Positions 53,333 through 62,099 of a stretch of 64,000 nucleotides of DNA are shown here, piece by piece. The DNA is from Methanomassiliicoccaceae archaeon UBA71 (lineage in GTDB: Archaea; Thermoplasmatota; Thermoplasmata; Methanomassiliicoccales; Methanomethylophilaceae). The DNA is taken from the NCBI GenBank assembly GCA_002504405.1, contig DARO01000006.1, forward strand, positions 1-64,000, given 5' to 3'. The position numbers and the translations under genes are program-made. Position 1 is the stretch's first letter; each line of letters opens with the position of its first letter. The notes under the pieces are model-generated. The model ran no database searches. It saw nothing but the letters and a program-made list of their open reading frames with translations, and was not told the origin of the DNA.

Positions 53333-53968
53333 TCAGCTGATCGGCCTGCGCCCGGTGACTATGTAGTACTCGTCGTCATCCACCTCCAGCTCTGTCTCCA
53401 GGCCGTTCATCGACATCATGCGGGCCATCAACCCGGCATCCGGAAGGTAATCCGCACATATCGCCTCGCCGCCCTCGCGGTGTATGGTGTTTATATGCTC
53501 CCTCGAGGAGGAGTGGGCTATGCAGAGCCTGCCCCCCGGGACCAACGACCAGGACAGTATCCTGATGGCGGAAACCGGATCTGGGAAATGAGGGAAGCAG
53601 GAATAGCAGACGACCAAGTCGTAGGCCCCGGAGTCCCTGATGTCGTACAGGTCCTGGACCCTGAAACTTAGTCTTTCCGATTCTGGGAACTTGCTCCTGG
53701 CGACCTCGATCATGCGCTCGGAGTAGTCCAGTGCGGTTATATGGCCGCCTTCCATCCCCTCCATGTAGTATGGTATCATTACGCCCGTCCCCGTACCGAC
53801 ATCCAGTATGCGCATACCGTCGCGGATTCCCAGCAGGGAGACGATGTGTCTGACCTTCTCGGGATCGTGGGACGATGTGGAGTCCCATTGATCCGCCCTG
53901 CTGTTGAAGAACTCCATCTGCTTCGGGTTCCTCCTCCTTCTTGACAAGAATTCATCTAGCTCATCCAT
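53333..53968 (-). CDS. SAM-dependent methyltransferase linked to the ABC importer
   Basis: The 211-residue class I methyltransferase (MRILDVGTGTGVMIPYYM, ALDYSERMIEVARSKFP, LVVCYSCFPHFPDP) starts four bases after the ABC ATPase stop. Similar gene pairs accompany metallophore or corrinoid/haem import clusters in anaerobes, which suggests it modifies the imported ligand. This link is inference. Confidence 0.87.
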   Translation of the reverse strand: MDELDEFLSRRRRNPKQMEFFNSRADQWDSTSSHDPEKVRHIVSLLGIRDGMRILDVGTGTGVMIPYYMEGMEGGHITALDYSERMIEVARSKFPESERLSFRVQDLYDIRDSGAYDLVVCYSCFPHFPDPVSAIRILSWSLVPGGRLCIAHSSSREHINTIHREGGEAICADYLPDAGLMARMMSMNGLETELEVDDDEYYIVTGRRPIS

Positions 53969-53972
53969 GAAA

Positions 53973-54728
53973 TCACATCCTGGGGACGATGACTGGCACC
54001 CCTTCCACCTCCCCCATGCTCACATCTATTCCGTAAACGTCCCTGATCGCCTCGGGGGTGACGACCTCCCTCCCGCCGGCGGCGTAGACCGATCCTCCGC
54101 GCATGAGGACGAACCTGTCGCTGTATCTGAGTGCCAGATTGATGTCGTGGTTGGTCATCACCGCAACCATCCCGTTCACCTTGGCGATACCGGATATCGT
54201 GCTCATCACGAGATGCTGATTGGAAAGGTCCAGATTGCTTGTCGGCTCGTCCAGGAGGATCACCCGGGGATGCTGGACGACCGCCCTCGCTATCTGCACC
54301 AGCTGGTATTCCCCTCCGCTTATCTCGTTGACCCTGCGATCGGATATGCCCGAGAGGCCCATCAGATCGACCACCCTCCCGGTCAGACGGATGTCCGACT
54401 CGGACACGTCCATGCCCATGTGCGGCCTCCTGCCGATCAGAACGGATTCGAACACCGTGCTCCCGGAGACGTGCGCCCTCTGGGGGACGTAACCGATCAC
54501 CCGCGCGACATCCCTCGGCCTCATGGACATGACATCGTCCCCGTCCACCTCCACAACCCCCTCGGAAGGATCGTGTATGCGATTGATGCACTTGAGCAGG
54601 GTAGTCTTGCCTGTGCCGTTGGGGCCGAGAATCGATACGAGCTCCCCCGGGAGGGCAGAGAAGCTCATCCCGGAGATCGTCTCCTCGGAGGAGTATGAGA
54701 ACCTTATCCCGGCGACATCCAGCATCAT
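53973..54728 (-). CDS. ABC importer ATPase, Fe3+-chelate/cobalamin type
   Basis: The 251-residue FecE/BtuD-like ATPase has Walker A GPNGTGKTT, signature ISGGEYQLVQIARA (Glu replaces the usual Gln after SGG), Walker B VILLDEPTSNLD and H-loop TNHDIN. The start at 54728 overlaps the permease stop by ATGA and is preceded by GGAGG. The longer frame to 54857 is antisense noise in the permease. Confidence 0.93.
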   Translation of the reverse strand: MMLDVAGIRFSYSSEETISGMSFSALPGELVSILGPNGTGKTTLLKCINRIHDPSEGVVEVDGDDVMSMRPRDVARVIGYVPQRAHVSGSTVFESVLIGRRPHMGMDVSESDIRLTGRVVDLMGLSGISDRRVNEISGGEYQLVQIARAVVQHPRVILLDEPTSNLDLSNQHLVMSTISGIAKVNGMVAVMTNHDINLALRYSDRFVLMRGGSVYAAGGREVVTPEAIRDVYGIDVSMGEVEGVPVIVPRM

Positions 54729-55810
54729 CTGCGATACCTCCTTACAAGCAGGTATATGAAGGCGGGGCCTCCGAGCAGAGAGGTCAGCAGCCCCACGGGC
54801 AGGACCATAGGGAGGACCACGTTCGCCGCAACGGTCTGGGCAGCGAGCATCAGGCATGCCCCCATCGTCACGGACAGAGGGAGCAGGTACCTGTGATCGT
54901 CACCGACCAGCATACGAGCCATGTGCGGGCCAAGAAGCCCCACGAAGGCGATGACGCCGAATCTGCAGACCATCACCGCCGACAGAAGGGCGGACAGTAC
55001 CAGGCCGATCATGAGGAAGGACCCGACGTTGACCCCCAGCCCCTGAGCGACCTCGTCTCCGGCATTCATGGCGTTCATATCCCACCGCCTCATGTAGAAA
55101 TATGCGAAGGAAGCGACCAGAACGATGATGATCGCAGCATCCCATCCAATGGTGGCATACGAGACGCTACCGAACGTCCAGGAAACGATCGTGCTTAGCT
55201 GCACCGGATCCGCCAGGTACTGCATGAGGGTCAGTCCCGCGGAAAAGATCGCACTTACGGCTATCCCCGCCAACACCATGGTCTCGGAGGACACGCGCGT
55301 GACACGTGTCAGAAGGATGATGATTCCCGTGGCCACCATCGAGAATGCGAAGGCCGACATGGGGACGGCCACATCCGATAGGACTCCGGAGAGCACGGCT
55401 CCGCTCTGAAGGAATATCACGGAGAAGGCGGCACCGAAGGCGGCCGCATTCGAGAGTCCCAGGGTGTATGGTGACGCCAGCGGGTTCTTCAGAATGCACT
55501 GCATGACCGCACCGGCCAGGGACAGCCCTGCCCCCACCGCGACGGCCGCCAGTAGCACTGGGACGTCCAGATTCCAGACATACCTGCCGGGCAAGGATGA
55601 CGTGTCGTGCGTCAGGAGGGATGCGAGGACGTCCCAGGCGGGGTACCCGCTATTGTTCACCAGTATCGCGGACAGGAACAGGGCAACTAGGGCGGTGAGG
55701 GATGCCAACAGTATGCGGGACCTCCCCCTGGAGGATTCCGAATACACCGACTCTGAATCGGGGACGGCTACTGCATCCTCGTAGACCCGGTAGTCTCTAG
55801 ACCTGTCCAT
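54725..55810 (-). CDS. ABC importer permease, FecCD family
   Basis: The 361-residue protein has about ten membrane helices with FecCD landmarks LAGAVMQCILKNPLASPYTLGLSNAA (continuing GAAFSV), VLAGIAVSAIFSAGL and GFVGLLGPH-like IAFVGLLGPHMARMLVG. It has a polar N-terminal extension of about 50 residues. It starts seven bases after the binding-protein stop. Confidence 0.93.
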   Translation of the reverse strand: MDRSRDYRVYEDAVAVPDSESVYSESSRGRSRILLASLTALVALFLSAILVNNSGYPAWDVLASLLTHDTSSLPGRYVWNLDVPVLLAAVAVGAGLSLAGAVMQCILKNPLASPYTLGLSNAAAFGAAFSVIFLQSGAVLSGVLSDVAVPMSAFAFSMVATGIIILLTRVTRVSSETMVLAGIAVSAIFSAGLTLMQYLADPVQLSTIVSWTFGSVSYATIGWDAAIIIVLVASFAYFYMRRWDMNAMNAGDEVAQGLGVNVGSFLMIGLVLSALLSAVMVCRFGVIAFVGLLGPHMARMLVGDDHRYLLPLSVTMGACLMLAAQTVAANVVLPMVLPVGLLTSLLGGPAFIYLLVRRYRR

Positions 55811-55817
55811 GAATCGT

Positions 55818-56909
55818 TCACCAGTCGAGGCTCGAATATCCGGTCTGGAATCCGCATAGGGTGTCGTAGTCCACATCTGAATCCGGGTAGAACAGGTCCA
55901 GGATCATGTTCGCCTTCTCCGCCACATCATAGTCGAAGACGGGGGGATCGATCACGCTTCCTATGAAGTAGGCGTTCATGAGCTCTGCCTCCCAGTTGGT
56001 GCCGTAGTACTTGTACACCAGGGTGGAGTAGAGCAGTCCGTCGGAAACAGCCGGAAGGGCAGATAGGACGTTCCTGTTCTGCTCGAAGGTAGCCTTGCTT
56101 CCTGACAGGGTCATGGAGTCCACGAACATCAGCTCCGCACCGCTGGAGGCGATCTCCTTTATGCTGGTCAGGTACGGGTTGCCGGAATTGGCATCGGGCA
56201 TGGAGTTGCCCGCGCCCACATAGTCGAAGGGCGCATAGTTGCCTGTTGTCATGTCGAGGCCGCCCTTCATCATGTAGAACATGCCGCCGATGTAGCACTT
56301 CGGCTCGACAACGGACGAGCTTCTGTATGACGAAAGCTCGGAGAGAATGGCGTCCTTCCCCTTGATTAGCTCCTCTGCCCTGCTCTCCAGCCCCAGGGCC
56401 TTGCCGAGTATCCTGAGGTTGCTGTCGAACCCTTCATCGTCCACATCGATATTGCCTGCTGCGGTGACCGCGATGACCGGGATGCCTGTGTTGAGCTGAA
56501 GGGTGTCCACCTGGGTTTTGTCGGTCAATGACGTGACTATGAGGTTGGCTCCCGTGGAGATTATCCCCCTGAAGTTCTCTTCGCTTCCGACGTTGGTAAT
56601 CCTGCTGAAGTCGTATGCCACCCGGTAGGTGGCCATATGGTAGTTGGCCGGAGAGCCTATGGCCCCAGAATCCTGATCGTCGACGCCGACAATGCGGTCG
56701 TATGCTCCGAGATAGCAAACCAGTCTGGATGATCCTGCGGAGAGGCATACGACCTTGTCCGCATTCTCCGGAACTGAGACCGTCCTCCCGAGCGCGTCGG
56801 TGACAGTCTCATCCCCCCCACGATCATCGCCTCCGGACATGTACCAAACCCCGATGCCCGCAGCGAGTACGATGGCGATAACAGCCACAGCCAGAACCTT
56901 ACTGTCCAT
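55818..56909 (-). CDS. Metal-chelate ABC substrate-binding protein
   Basis: The 363-residue protein has an N-terminal membrane anchor (VLAVAVIAIVLAAGIGVWYM) and a FecB/BtuF-type binding fold: VTDALGRTVSVPENADKVVCL, GAYDRIVGVDDQD, and a late EVDVL-like DVDYDTLCGF end. The ligand could be a siderophore, haem, corrinoid or other metal chelate. It heads an operon with permease, ATPase and methyltransferase. The AT-rich inverted repeat at 56920-56980 covers its promoter. Confidence 0.92.
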   Translation of the reverse strand: MDSKVLAVAVIAIVLAAGIGVWYMSGGDDRGGDETVTDALGRTVSVPENADKVVCLSAGSSRLVCYLGAYDRIVGVDDQDSGAIGSPANYHMATYRVAYDFSRITNVGSEENFRGIISTGANLIVTSLTDKTQVDTLQLNTGIPVIAVTAAGNIDVDDEGFDSNLRILGKALGLESRAEELIKGKDAILSELSSYRSSSVVEPKCYIGGMFYMMKGGLDMTTGNYAPFDYVGAGNSMPDANSGNPYLTSIKEIASSGAELMFVDSMTLSGSKATFEQNRNVLSALPAVSDGLLYSTLVYKYYGTNWEAELMNAYFIGSVIDPPVFDYDVAEKANMILDLFYPDSDVDYDTLCGFQTGYSSLDW

Positions 56910-56919
56910 TGAATCACCT

Positions 56920-56980
56920 TAGTAATATTAATTTTGATTTCGTAATACTGAATATTATCAATTCGTATTTAATATTACTA
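56920..56980. promoter_or_regulatory. Inverted repeat over the ABC operon promoter
   Basis: TAGTAATATTAA (56920-56931) and TTAATATTACTA (56969-56980) are perfect 12-bp complementary arms. A related GTAATACTGAATATTAT lies between them. Position just upstream of the binding-protein gene suggests a metal-responsive repressor site. Confidence 0.5.
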
Positions 56981-57082
56981 CGGGACCATGAGGAAAAGAT
57001 TCGGAAGTCGGACCCGATGATTGCGGCCATGCCGCTTGAATGTAAAGTAAAAAAAAGATCGGGCATACGCCCGATTGTGGTT

Positions 57083-58345
57083 TCAGAACCTGAACTCTCT
57101 CGCCTCGCCAGTCTTCCTGCACTCGGAGACTTCGGAAACGGCGGTGTAGAAGACGTCCGCCGAGGAGTTCAGCATCGTCTCCACGGAATCCTGTATGACT
57201 CCGATGACGAATCCGACGGCGACCATAAGCATCGCGGTGTCCTCGGGGATGCCCAGGAACGAGCATGCCATGGGGATGAGGAGCAGTGAGCCCCCGCTCA
57301 CGCCTGACGCTCCGCATGCGGCTATAGTGGCCAGTATGCATAACGGCAAAGCGGTGAGCATGGGCACGTCCATACCCAGCGTGAATGCTGTGCACAGGGT
57401 CATGATCGTTATCGTGACGGCGGCGCCGTTCATGTTGATGGTGGCACCGAGGGGGATGGAGACGGAGTAGAAATCGCGGTCCAAACCCATCTTCTCGCAG
57501 AGCGCCATGTTCACGGGAATGTTGGCCGCCGAGCTCCTGGTGAAGAACGCTGTTATACCGCTCTCGCGCAGGCATCTGAGGAGCAGCGGATAGGGGTTCC
57601 TCCGCATGATCGTTCCGTCGATGATCGGATTGGTAATCAGCATCACGATGAGCATGCATGCCACCAGGATGAGGATGAGCGACCCGTAGTCGACGAAGAT
57701 CCCCATCCCATTGTCTGAGACTATGCCGTAGACGATACCCAGAACTCCGATGGGCGCGAACTCGATGATTATGCGGACGACCTTCGTTATGATGTCGGCC
57801 ACATCCCCGGAAAGGTCCTTGACCTTCTGCGAGCCTGTCGACCTCAGGACCAGTCCTATCAGGATGGACCAGAACAGGATCCCCAGGTAGTTCCCGTTCA
57901 TCAGGGACGTCAGGGGATTCGCGACCATGTTGACGAGAAGGTTGGAGATGAAGGTCGAGATGTTTTCCGGCGGGTTGAGCTCGTCCGTCTGGTCAGGGAA
58001 GGTAACGGTGACCGGGAACGAATAGAACATGATGGTCGAAACGATTGCCGCCACGACCGTGCTCCCTATGTACAGTATAATGACTGTTCTGAAACGCGGA
58101 CCGAGACCGACTCCTGAGCCTGCTATCGATCCGATAATCAGGAAGAACACCAGGAACGGTGCGATCGCCTTCAATGCGCCGACGAACATATCCCCCGGGA
58201 GCGACAGCAGGGCGATGCCCGGAACCAGGAGGGCAAGGGCAACCCCGATCGCCAGTCCAGCGACTATACGGAGGATGAGGCTGATGGACGTCCAACGCTC
58301 ATAGGCCTCTCTGAGCTTCATGCGCGGATTATTCCGGTCCAACAT
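57083..58345 (-). CDS. Sodium:dicarboxylate/amino-acid symporter (SstT-like, DAACS)
   Basis: The 420-residue transporter has eight membrane helices plus two hairpin loops. Motifs are FFTRSSAANIPVNMALCEKM (HP1 Ser-rich), ATINMNGAAVTITIMTL (the NMNG-type sodium site), and GASGVSGGSLLLIPMA (HP2). This is closest to the serine/threonine carrier SstT. The start is uncertain among ATGs at 58363, 58345 and 58321. No clear TATA was found at leaderless distance. Confidence 0.9.
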   Translation of the reverse strand: MLDRNNPRMKLREAYERWTSISLILRIVAGLAIGVALALLVPGIALLSLPGDMFVGALKAIAPFLVFFLIIGSIAGSGVGLGPRFRTVIILYIGSTVVAAIVSTIMFYSFPVTVTFPDQTDELNPPENISTFISNLLVNMVANPLTSLMNGNYLGILFWSILIGLVLRSTGSQKVKDLSGDVADIITKVVRIIIEFAPIGVLGIVYGIVSDNGMGIFVDYGSLILILVACMLIVMLITNPIIDGTIMRRNPYPLLLRCLRESGITAFFTRSSAANIPVNMALCEKMGLDRDFYSVSIPLGATINMNGAAVTITIMTLCTAFTLGMDVPMLTALPLCILATIAACGASGVSGGSLLLIPMACSFLGIPEDTAMLMVAVGFVIGVIQDSVETMLNSSADVFYTAVSEVSECRKTGEAREFRF

Positions 58346-58488
58346 TAGAAACCTTCGTACCATCGAAACCAAGGAAACCATGCGGAGAAGCCCTCGACCA
58401 TCCGGTTCGAGCGGGGATTCCCGGATGGTTAGGAAAGGGTTTATCCCGCACCACTGCCGGGATCCGGACGGGTGCGGGATGAGGAACC

Positions 58489-59475
58489 TCAGCCCTTGGC
58501 ACCCGCGATCAGGAGCTGCTCCACTATCTCCGTGAAGCCCGCCTCGGACGCGTAGTGCATCGCTGTGTAACCGTCGTTGTCCGCCGCATCGGGATCCGCC
58601 CCGTTCTGGAGCAGCATCTCGGTGAAGTCGTTCCTGCCGTTCCTGGCCGCTATTATCAGCGGGGTGAATCCATCTCCGTTCTTGGAGTTGATGTCCGCAC
58701 CAGCGGAAATGAGAGCCTTGCCTATGTAGTGGCTGCCATCCGCTGCCGACACATGGAGTGGCCTGTCCCCGGAGTTCAGGCTGAGGTCGCTGTTGGCGCC
58801 GGCCGCCAGGAGCATCTCCACCACGTTCAGCATGCCGCGGTGCACCGCCAGGAACAGGGCGGTCTCCCCGTCGTCGTTGAGGGCGTCGACATCGCATCCC
58901 TCCTTGTCCAGGAGAACGCGGACGACCTCGCTCTGACCGCTCCAGCAGGCCTGGTGGAGGGGCGTGTTGCCTGAGGAGTCCGTTGTCCCGACGGGACAGT
59001 TCTCCGACAGTGCGGACACCAGGGACTTGAGGCCCTTCGAGGTGGCGTAGTCCAGTGTGTTGTGACCGTCGTTGTCCTTCGTGGAGGGGTCCGCTCCGAG
59101 TGACAGCAGATGCATCGCGGCCTCGGTCTTTCCCTCGATAGCCATGAGGATCAGGGGGCTGCGGCCGTTCTTGTCCGTGGCGTTGACATCCGCACCGGCG
59201 TCAACGAGCATGCTGATGATCTCCTTGTTGCCGTTCTTAGAGACGAGATGGAGGGGCGTGGTGCTGTCGTTGGATGCGGAGCATACATCGGCGCCGTTGT
59301 CCAAGAGGAGCTTCACGATGTCCCTCGCGCCCCTCTGGCATGCGAAATGTAGGGGCGTCAGCCCTGCGGGGTCCCTCTTGTTGACGTTGACCTCCCCCCT
59401 GGCGATGAGGGTCTGGGCCACGCCCTTCTGTCCGTTCTTGCAAGCATTCAGAAACATGTTGTCCATCTGAGACAT
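58489..59475 (-). CDS. Ankyrin-repeat protein 1
   Basis: The 328-residue soluble protein is made of about nine ankyrin repeats of 33 residues (for example GLTPLHFACQRGARDIVKLL, GNTPLHQACWSGQSEVVRVL), with no signal peptide and no extra domain. The start abuts the stop of the upstream TPR-like gene (TGA-ATG). Ankyrin proteins bind other proteins; in polymorphic-toxin loci some act as immunity proteins. Confidence 0.9.
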   Translation of the reverse strand: MSQMDNMFLNACKNGQKGVAQTLIARGEVNVNKRDPAGLTPLHFACQRGARDIVKLLLDNGADVCSASNDSTTPLHLVSKNGNKEIISMLVDAGADVNATDKNGRSPLILMAIEGKTEAAMHLLSLGADPSTKDNDGHNTLDYATSKGLKSLVSALSENCPVGTTDSSGNTPLHQACWSGQSEVVRVLLDKEGCDVDALNDDGETALFLAVHRGMLNVVEMLLAAGANSDLSLNSGDRPLHVSAADGSHYIGKALISAGADINSKNGDGFTPLIIAARNGRNDFTEMLLQNGADPDAADNDGYTAMHYASEAGFTEIVEQLLIAGAKG

Positions 59476-59946
59476 TCACTCATCTCCGTTCCAAACAGGT
59501 TTGATGGAGTACCTCTCCAGCGGGGAGGATACGGATGCGGCCTCCTCCTTGTAGCCGGCGGCGAGAAGGCAGACGGCGAGGAGCCAGCGTGCCTGCACGC
59601 CGGCGTAGGTCGGATTGCATGACGGGAGGGATGCAGGCATCGGCCTCGGCGGGCCGTCCCTGCCTGATGCCTTCACCAGCACGTCGCCCGTAGGGTCGAA
59701 CGGCTTCTGAGGGACCCCTTCCGTAAGCGACCTGAACACGCTCCTGGACATCTGCAGGGACTCCTCGTACCTGCCTGCCGCCAGAAGGCACAGCGCCTTG
59801 TTGTACCTGCACGGGGCAGGGTCCGATTCGCCGACATTCTGCAGCAGGAACCAGGCCCCCGCCACATCCCCCGAGGCCAGAGCCGCGTAGGCGGAATAGC
59901 CGTCCACGACGGCCGGCCTGCTATGATCGTTTCCTATGAATCCCAT
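59476..59946 (-). CDS. TPR-like hypothetical protein between two ankyrin genes
   Basis: The 156-residue protein has two helix-pair repeats (AYAALASGDVAGAWFLLQNV, CLLAAGRYEESLQM, LLAVCLLAAGYKEEAASV) like a degenerate tetratricopeptide protein. It is not recognised. Nine bases separate it from the upstream ankyrin gene and none from the downstream one, so all three form one unit. Confidence 0.75.
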   Translation of the reverse strand: MGFIGNDHSRPAVVDGYSAYAALASGDVAGAWFLLQNVGESDPAPCRYNKALCLLAAGRYEESLQMSRSVFRSLTEGVPQKPFDPTGDVLVKASGRDGPPRPMPASLPSCNPTYAGVQARWLLAVCLLAAGYKEEAASVSSPLERYSIKPVWNGDE

Positions 59947-59955
59947 GATACGACC

Positions 59956-60588
59956 TCAGATCATCAGTTCAAGGACGGACTCCATCCCTGCCGCGGCTGC
60001 CATCTCAGCGGCCGTCTTCCCGGAATCGTCGGGAATGTCCGAGCGTGCCCCCTTCTTCAGTAGATAGCGGGAGGCCTTCTCGTTCCTCCAGGATACCGCC
60101 ATGTGGAGTGCTGTGCTGCCCTGCGGGCCCTTGCGGTCCATCTCCGCTCCGGCCGACACGAGTGATTTTACCGCCTCGTAGTGGCCGTTGGAGCATGCGG
60201 ACATCAGCGGGGTCATCCCCTTGTTGTCCGCATTGTTCGGATCCGCGCCTTTGGCCAGGAGCGCCGCCGAGAACCCGAAGTCGTCGTACCTGTAGTCGCC
60301 CACGGCCTTCATCAGCGGAGTGCGCCCGCCCTCGTCCGGAACATCCGGGTCCGAGAGGCCTGCCATGATCTCGACCTTGCGCTTGTTGACGGCGTCCTTT
60401 CCCGGTATGCTGTCGTACTCGCGGCAGTAGTGGGTGGTGGGCCCCATGACTGCATAGTGCATGCAGTTCCTCCCGTGGTTGTCCCTCCTCGCGGGATCCG
60501 CGCCTTTGCTTATGAGCGCGGTCGCTCCCTCCGCGTATCCTATCAGGCACGCCAGATGCAGGGGCGTCGTGCCGTCGAAATCTATCAC
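59956..60588 (-). CDS. Ankyrin-repeat protein 2 with coupled GTG start
   Basis: The 210-residue protein has about five ankyrin repeats (GTTPLHLACLIGYAEGATAL, GSTALHMAVSWRNEKASRYL) and one irregular insertion (THYCREYDSIPGKDAVNKR). The first repeat begins right at a GTG at 60588 that overlaps the stop of a 26-codon leader frame (GTGA). The protein may therefore be N-terminally truncated by a frameshift. No signal peptide. Confidence 0.82.
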   Translation of the reverse strand: MIDFDGTTPLHLACLIGYAEGATALISKGADPARRDNHGRNCMHYAVMGPTTHYCREYDSIPGKDAVNKRKVEIMAGLSDPDVPDEGGRTPLMKAVGDYRYDDFGFSAALLAKGADPNNADNKGMTPLMSACSNGHYEAVKSLVSAGAEMDRKGPQGSTALHMAVSWRNEKASRYLLKKGARSDIPDDSGKTAAEMAAAAGMESVLELMI

Positions 60589-60665
60589 ATGGCGTCAGCA
60601 CGACCCTCCATGGGTTCGAATCCTGGAAGGTCTTCCAATTTCCTGTCGGTTATGATATAGCACAT
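60585..60665 (-). pseudogene. Truncated Y-family N-terminus (26 codons)
   Basis: The frame reads MCYIITDRKLEDLPGFEPME and ends ...GRADAM before TGA. It matches the start of the Y-family gene at 62945 (ILTDRELEGLEFIGR). It then overlaps the GTG start of ankyrin protein 2. This is either a broken Y copy or a frameshifted N-terminus of the ankyrin protein. Confidence 0.5.
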
Positions 60666-60791
60666 GATATCATGAAAATAAGGGAGATATTGCTTCCCTG
60701 GTTTCACATTAGATTGCTGGTTGAACAGACGTCTTGTCCCATCTGTCGTATTGCCGGTACAGTCCTCTGCTTTTTGCCTTCATCCGGCTGT

Positions 60792-61691
60792 TCAATTGTC
60801 GATCATCAGGGCCAGGCATATCTGGTCGTAGCCCATGTCCACATCCCCTATGCCGTTGTAGCAAAGGGCATCCTGGGTCGTGTTGCAGCAGATCCTGTAG
60901 AGGCGGACCGGCCTGTCAGCGTATCTGCTCCCGTCGACAACCATCGGGATCGTCGTGAATCCACCTGACGTCCTTTCAGCACACAGCTCCGCTGACACCA
61001 TCGCCTCAAGCGTTTTGGGGAATCCGGACCTCCATTTGTAGGACGCGTTGTCTTCATCCGGAGGGACGGATGCGGATGCATCCATGCATCTTCTGTAGTC
61101 GTGCACGGTGATCATGGTCGGGAAGTTCCCTGCAGACCTGACAAGGTCCCCCACCGTCGTTCCCTCCTCCGGGATGTATCCGATGCACGGATACTCGTTG
61201 ATCCTCCTGTCACTGCCGATCCTGTCCAGGAGTCCGGTGTCGTGTAGAATATCGCGTGTGCCGGAATCCACGAAGTGGTACAGGGTGTCCCCGTTGAACC
61301 TGTTGTATGTGTGCATGGGGGTCATCCCAGGGTCTTTGAAGGACACATCTATGGTGGATACCATGGTCTCCGGATCTAGGGACTCCATCAGTTCCTGATT
61401 GTATAGCACCATGTGCATCCCATGGCCGAGGATTCTGTAGATCAGGAGGAACAGTACACAGTACTTATCATCCAGAGTGGATACGGTTTCGTAACCGAAC
61501 CAGTCTATATCGGTTCTCAGAAGGCAGTTGATCCTTTCCGATTGATACGATCTCCTCTTCTCATCGCGGGGACACCTGCGGAGTATCGCAAGATCCCCAT
61601 GGAACAGGGCATCTCCCAGCTCCGGTCTGTCCTTCATCCAAGTCCTGGTCTCCAGGAATTCTTCCATGGGAAAGCTCGAGTAAAGCATCAT
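60792..61691 (-). CDS. Y-family hypothetical protein, copy 2
   Basis: The 299-residue soluble protein belongs to no family I recognise. It shares segments with the gene at 62100-62945: a hydrophobic ILGHGMHMVLYNQELM region, LYHFVDSGT, EEGTTVGDLVRSAGNFPTMI, and a similar hydrophobic C-terminus (YDQICLALMIDN). It starts four bases after the stop of the small gene X copy 2 with ATG ATG. The repeated pairing suggests a two-gene module. Confidence 0.72.
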   Translation of the reverse strand: MMLYSSFPMEEFLETRTWMKDRPELGDALFHGDLAILRRCPRDEKRRSYQSERINCLLRTDIDWFGYETVSTLDDKYCVLFLLIYRILGHGMHMVLYNQELMESLDPETMVSTIDVSFKDPGMTPMHTYNRFNGDTLYHFVDSGTRDILHDTGLLDRIGSDRRINEYPCIGYIPEEGTTVGDLVRSAGNFPTMITVHDYRRCMDASASVPPDEDNASYKWRSGFPKTLEAMVSAELCAERTSGGFTTIPMVVDGSRYADRPVRLYRICCNTTQDALCYNGIGDVDMGYDQICLALMIDN

Positions 61692-61695
61692 CGAA

Positions 61696-61848
61696 TCACG
61701 ATTTCATGGGTGCTCCATAGAACGCATGTGCGGGGTATTTTCCTTTATCGTCGTTCAACGGATGATGGTGGTGATTCATACCTATTTCCAGTTCGTTCCC
61801 TGGTCTATCGTGTTTGATAGGTTCACCATTTGATGCGCTTGAAACCAT
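61696..61848 (-). CDS. X-family small protein, copy 2
   Basis: The 50-residue product starts MVSSASNGEPIK and ends in a His-rich motif, MNHHHHPLNDDKGK then HAFYGAP. The gene at 62945-63142 ends in a similar motif (INHYHALNKDSGYK, HSFSGTP). It lies immediately upstream of a Y-family gene, as does the other copy. Real boundaries are uncertain because the frame is open to 61920 and another small frame overlaps its start. Confidence 0.5.
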   Translation of the reverse strand: MVSSASNGEPIKHDRPGNELEIGMNHHHHPLNDDKGKYPAHAFYGAPMKS

Positions 61849-62011
61849 GTTTTTTTGCAACCAGATCTCTAGGAGTATGTACGCCGAGCCCCTTTCCCCG
61901 ATCCCCAAGTTTATTCTCATCCGGTATGTTCATAATCGCCATTGCATATTGAATCTCAATCAAGTAATTCGAAACATACACCATATGCGTTTCTACGTCG
62001 ACATACGCCAT
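61823..62011 (-). CDS. Small open frame overlapping X copy 2
   Basis: A 62-residue frame beginning MAYVDVETHMVYVSNY and ending GVHTPRDLVAKKHGF followed by KRIKW. Composition is protein-like, with a basic C-terminus, but no family is recognised. It overlaps the start of X copy 2 by 26 bases and might be its displaced N-terminus after a frameshift, or a separate small protein. Confidence 0.35.
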   Translation of the reverse strand: MAYVDVETHMVYVSNYLIEIQYAMAIMNIPDENKLGDRGKGLGVHTPRDLVAKKHGFKRIKW

Positions 62012-62099
62012 ATAGAACAGACTGCTTGACTTATTTGATCATATTCACTGTCGCCAATATCTGAGGGAGGTCGGGCTTGCGCCCTGTTTCAGGAGGAAC

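Noticed and set aside
57083..58897. 604-residue version of the symporter
   Set aside because: The first 180 residues are antisense to the ankyrin gene; transporter homology begins near 58345.
60615..60640. tRNA T-loop-like GGGTTCGAATCC on the plus strand
   Set aside because: The flanking T-stem has a mismatch and wobble pairs, no acceptor or anticodon arm fits, and the minus strand here encodes the Y-like GFEP segment.
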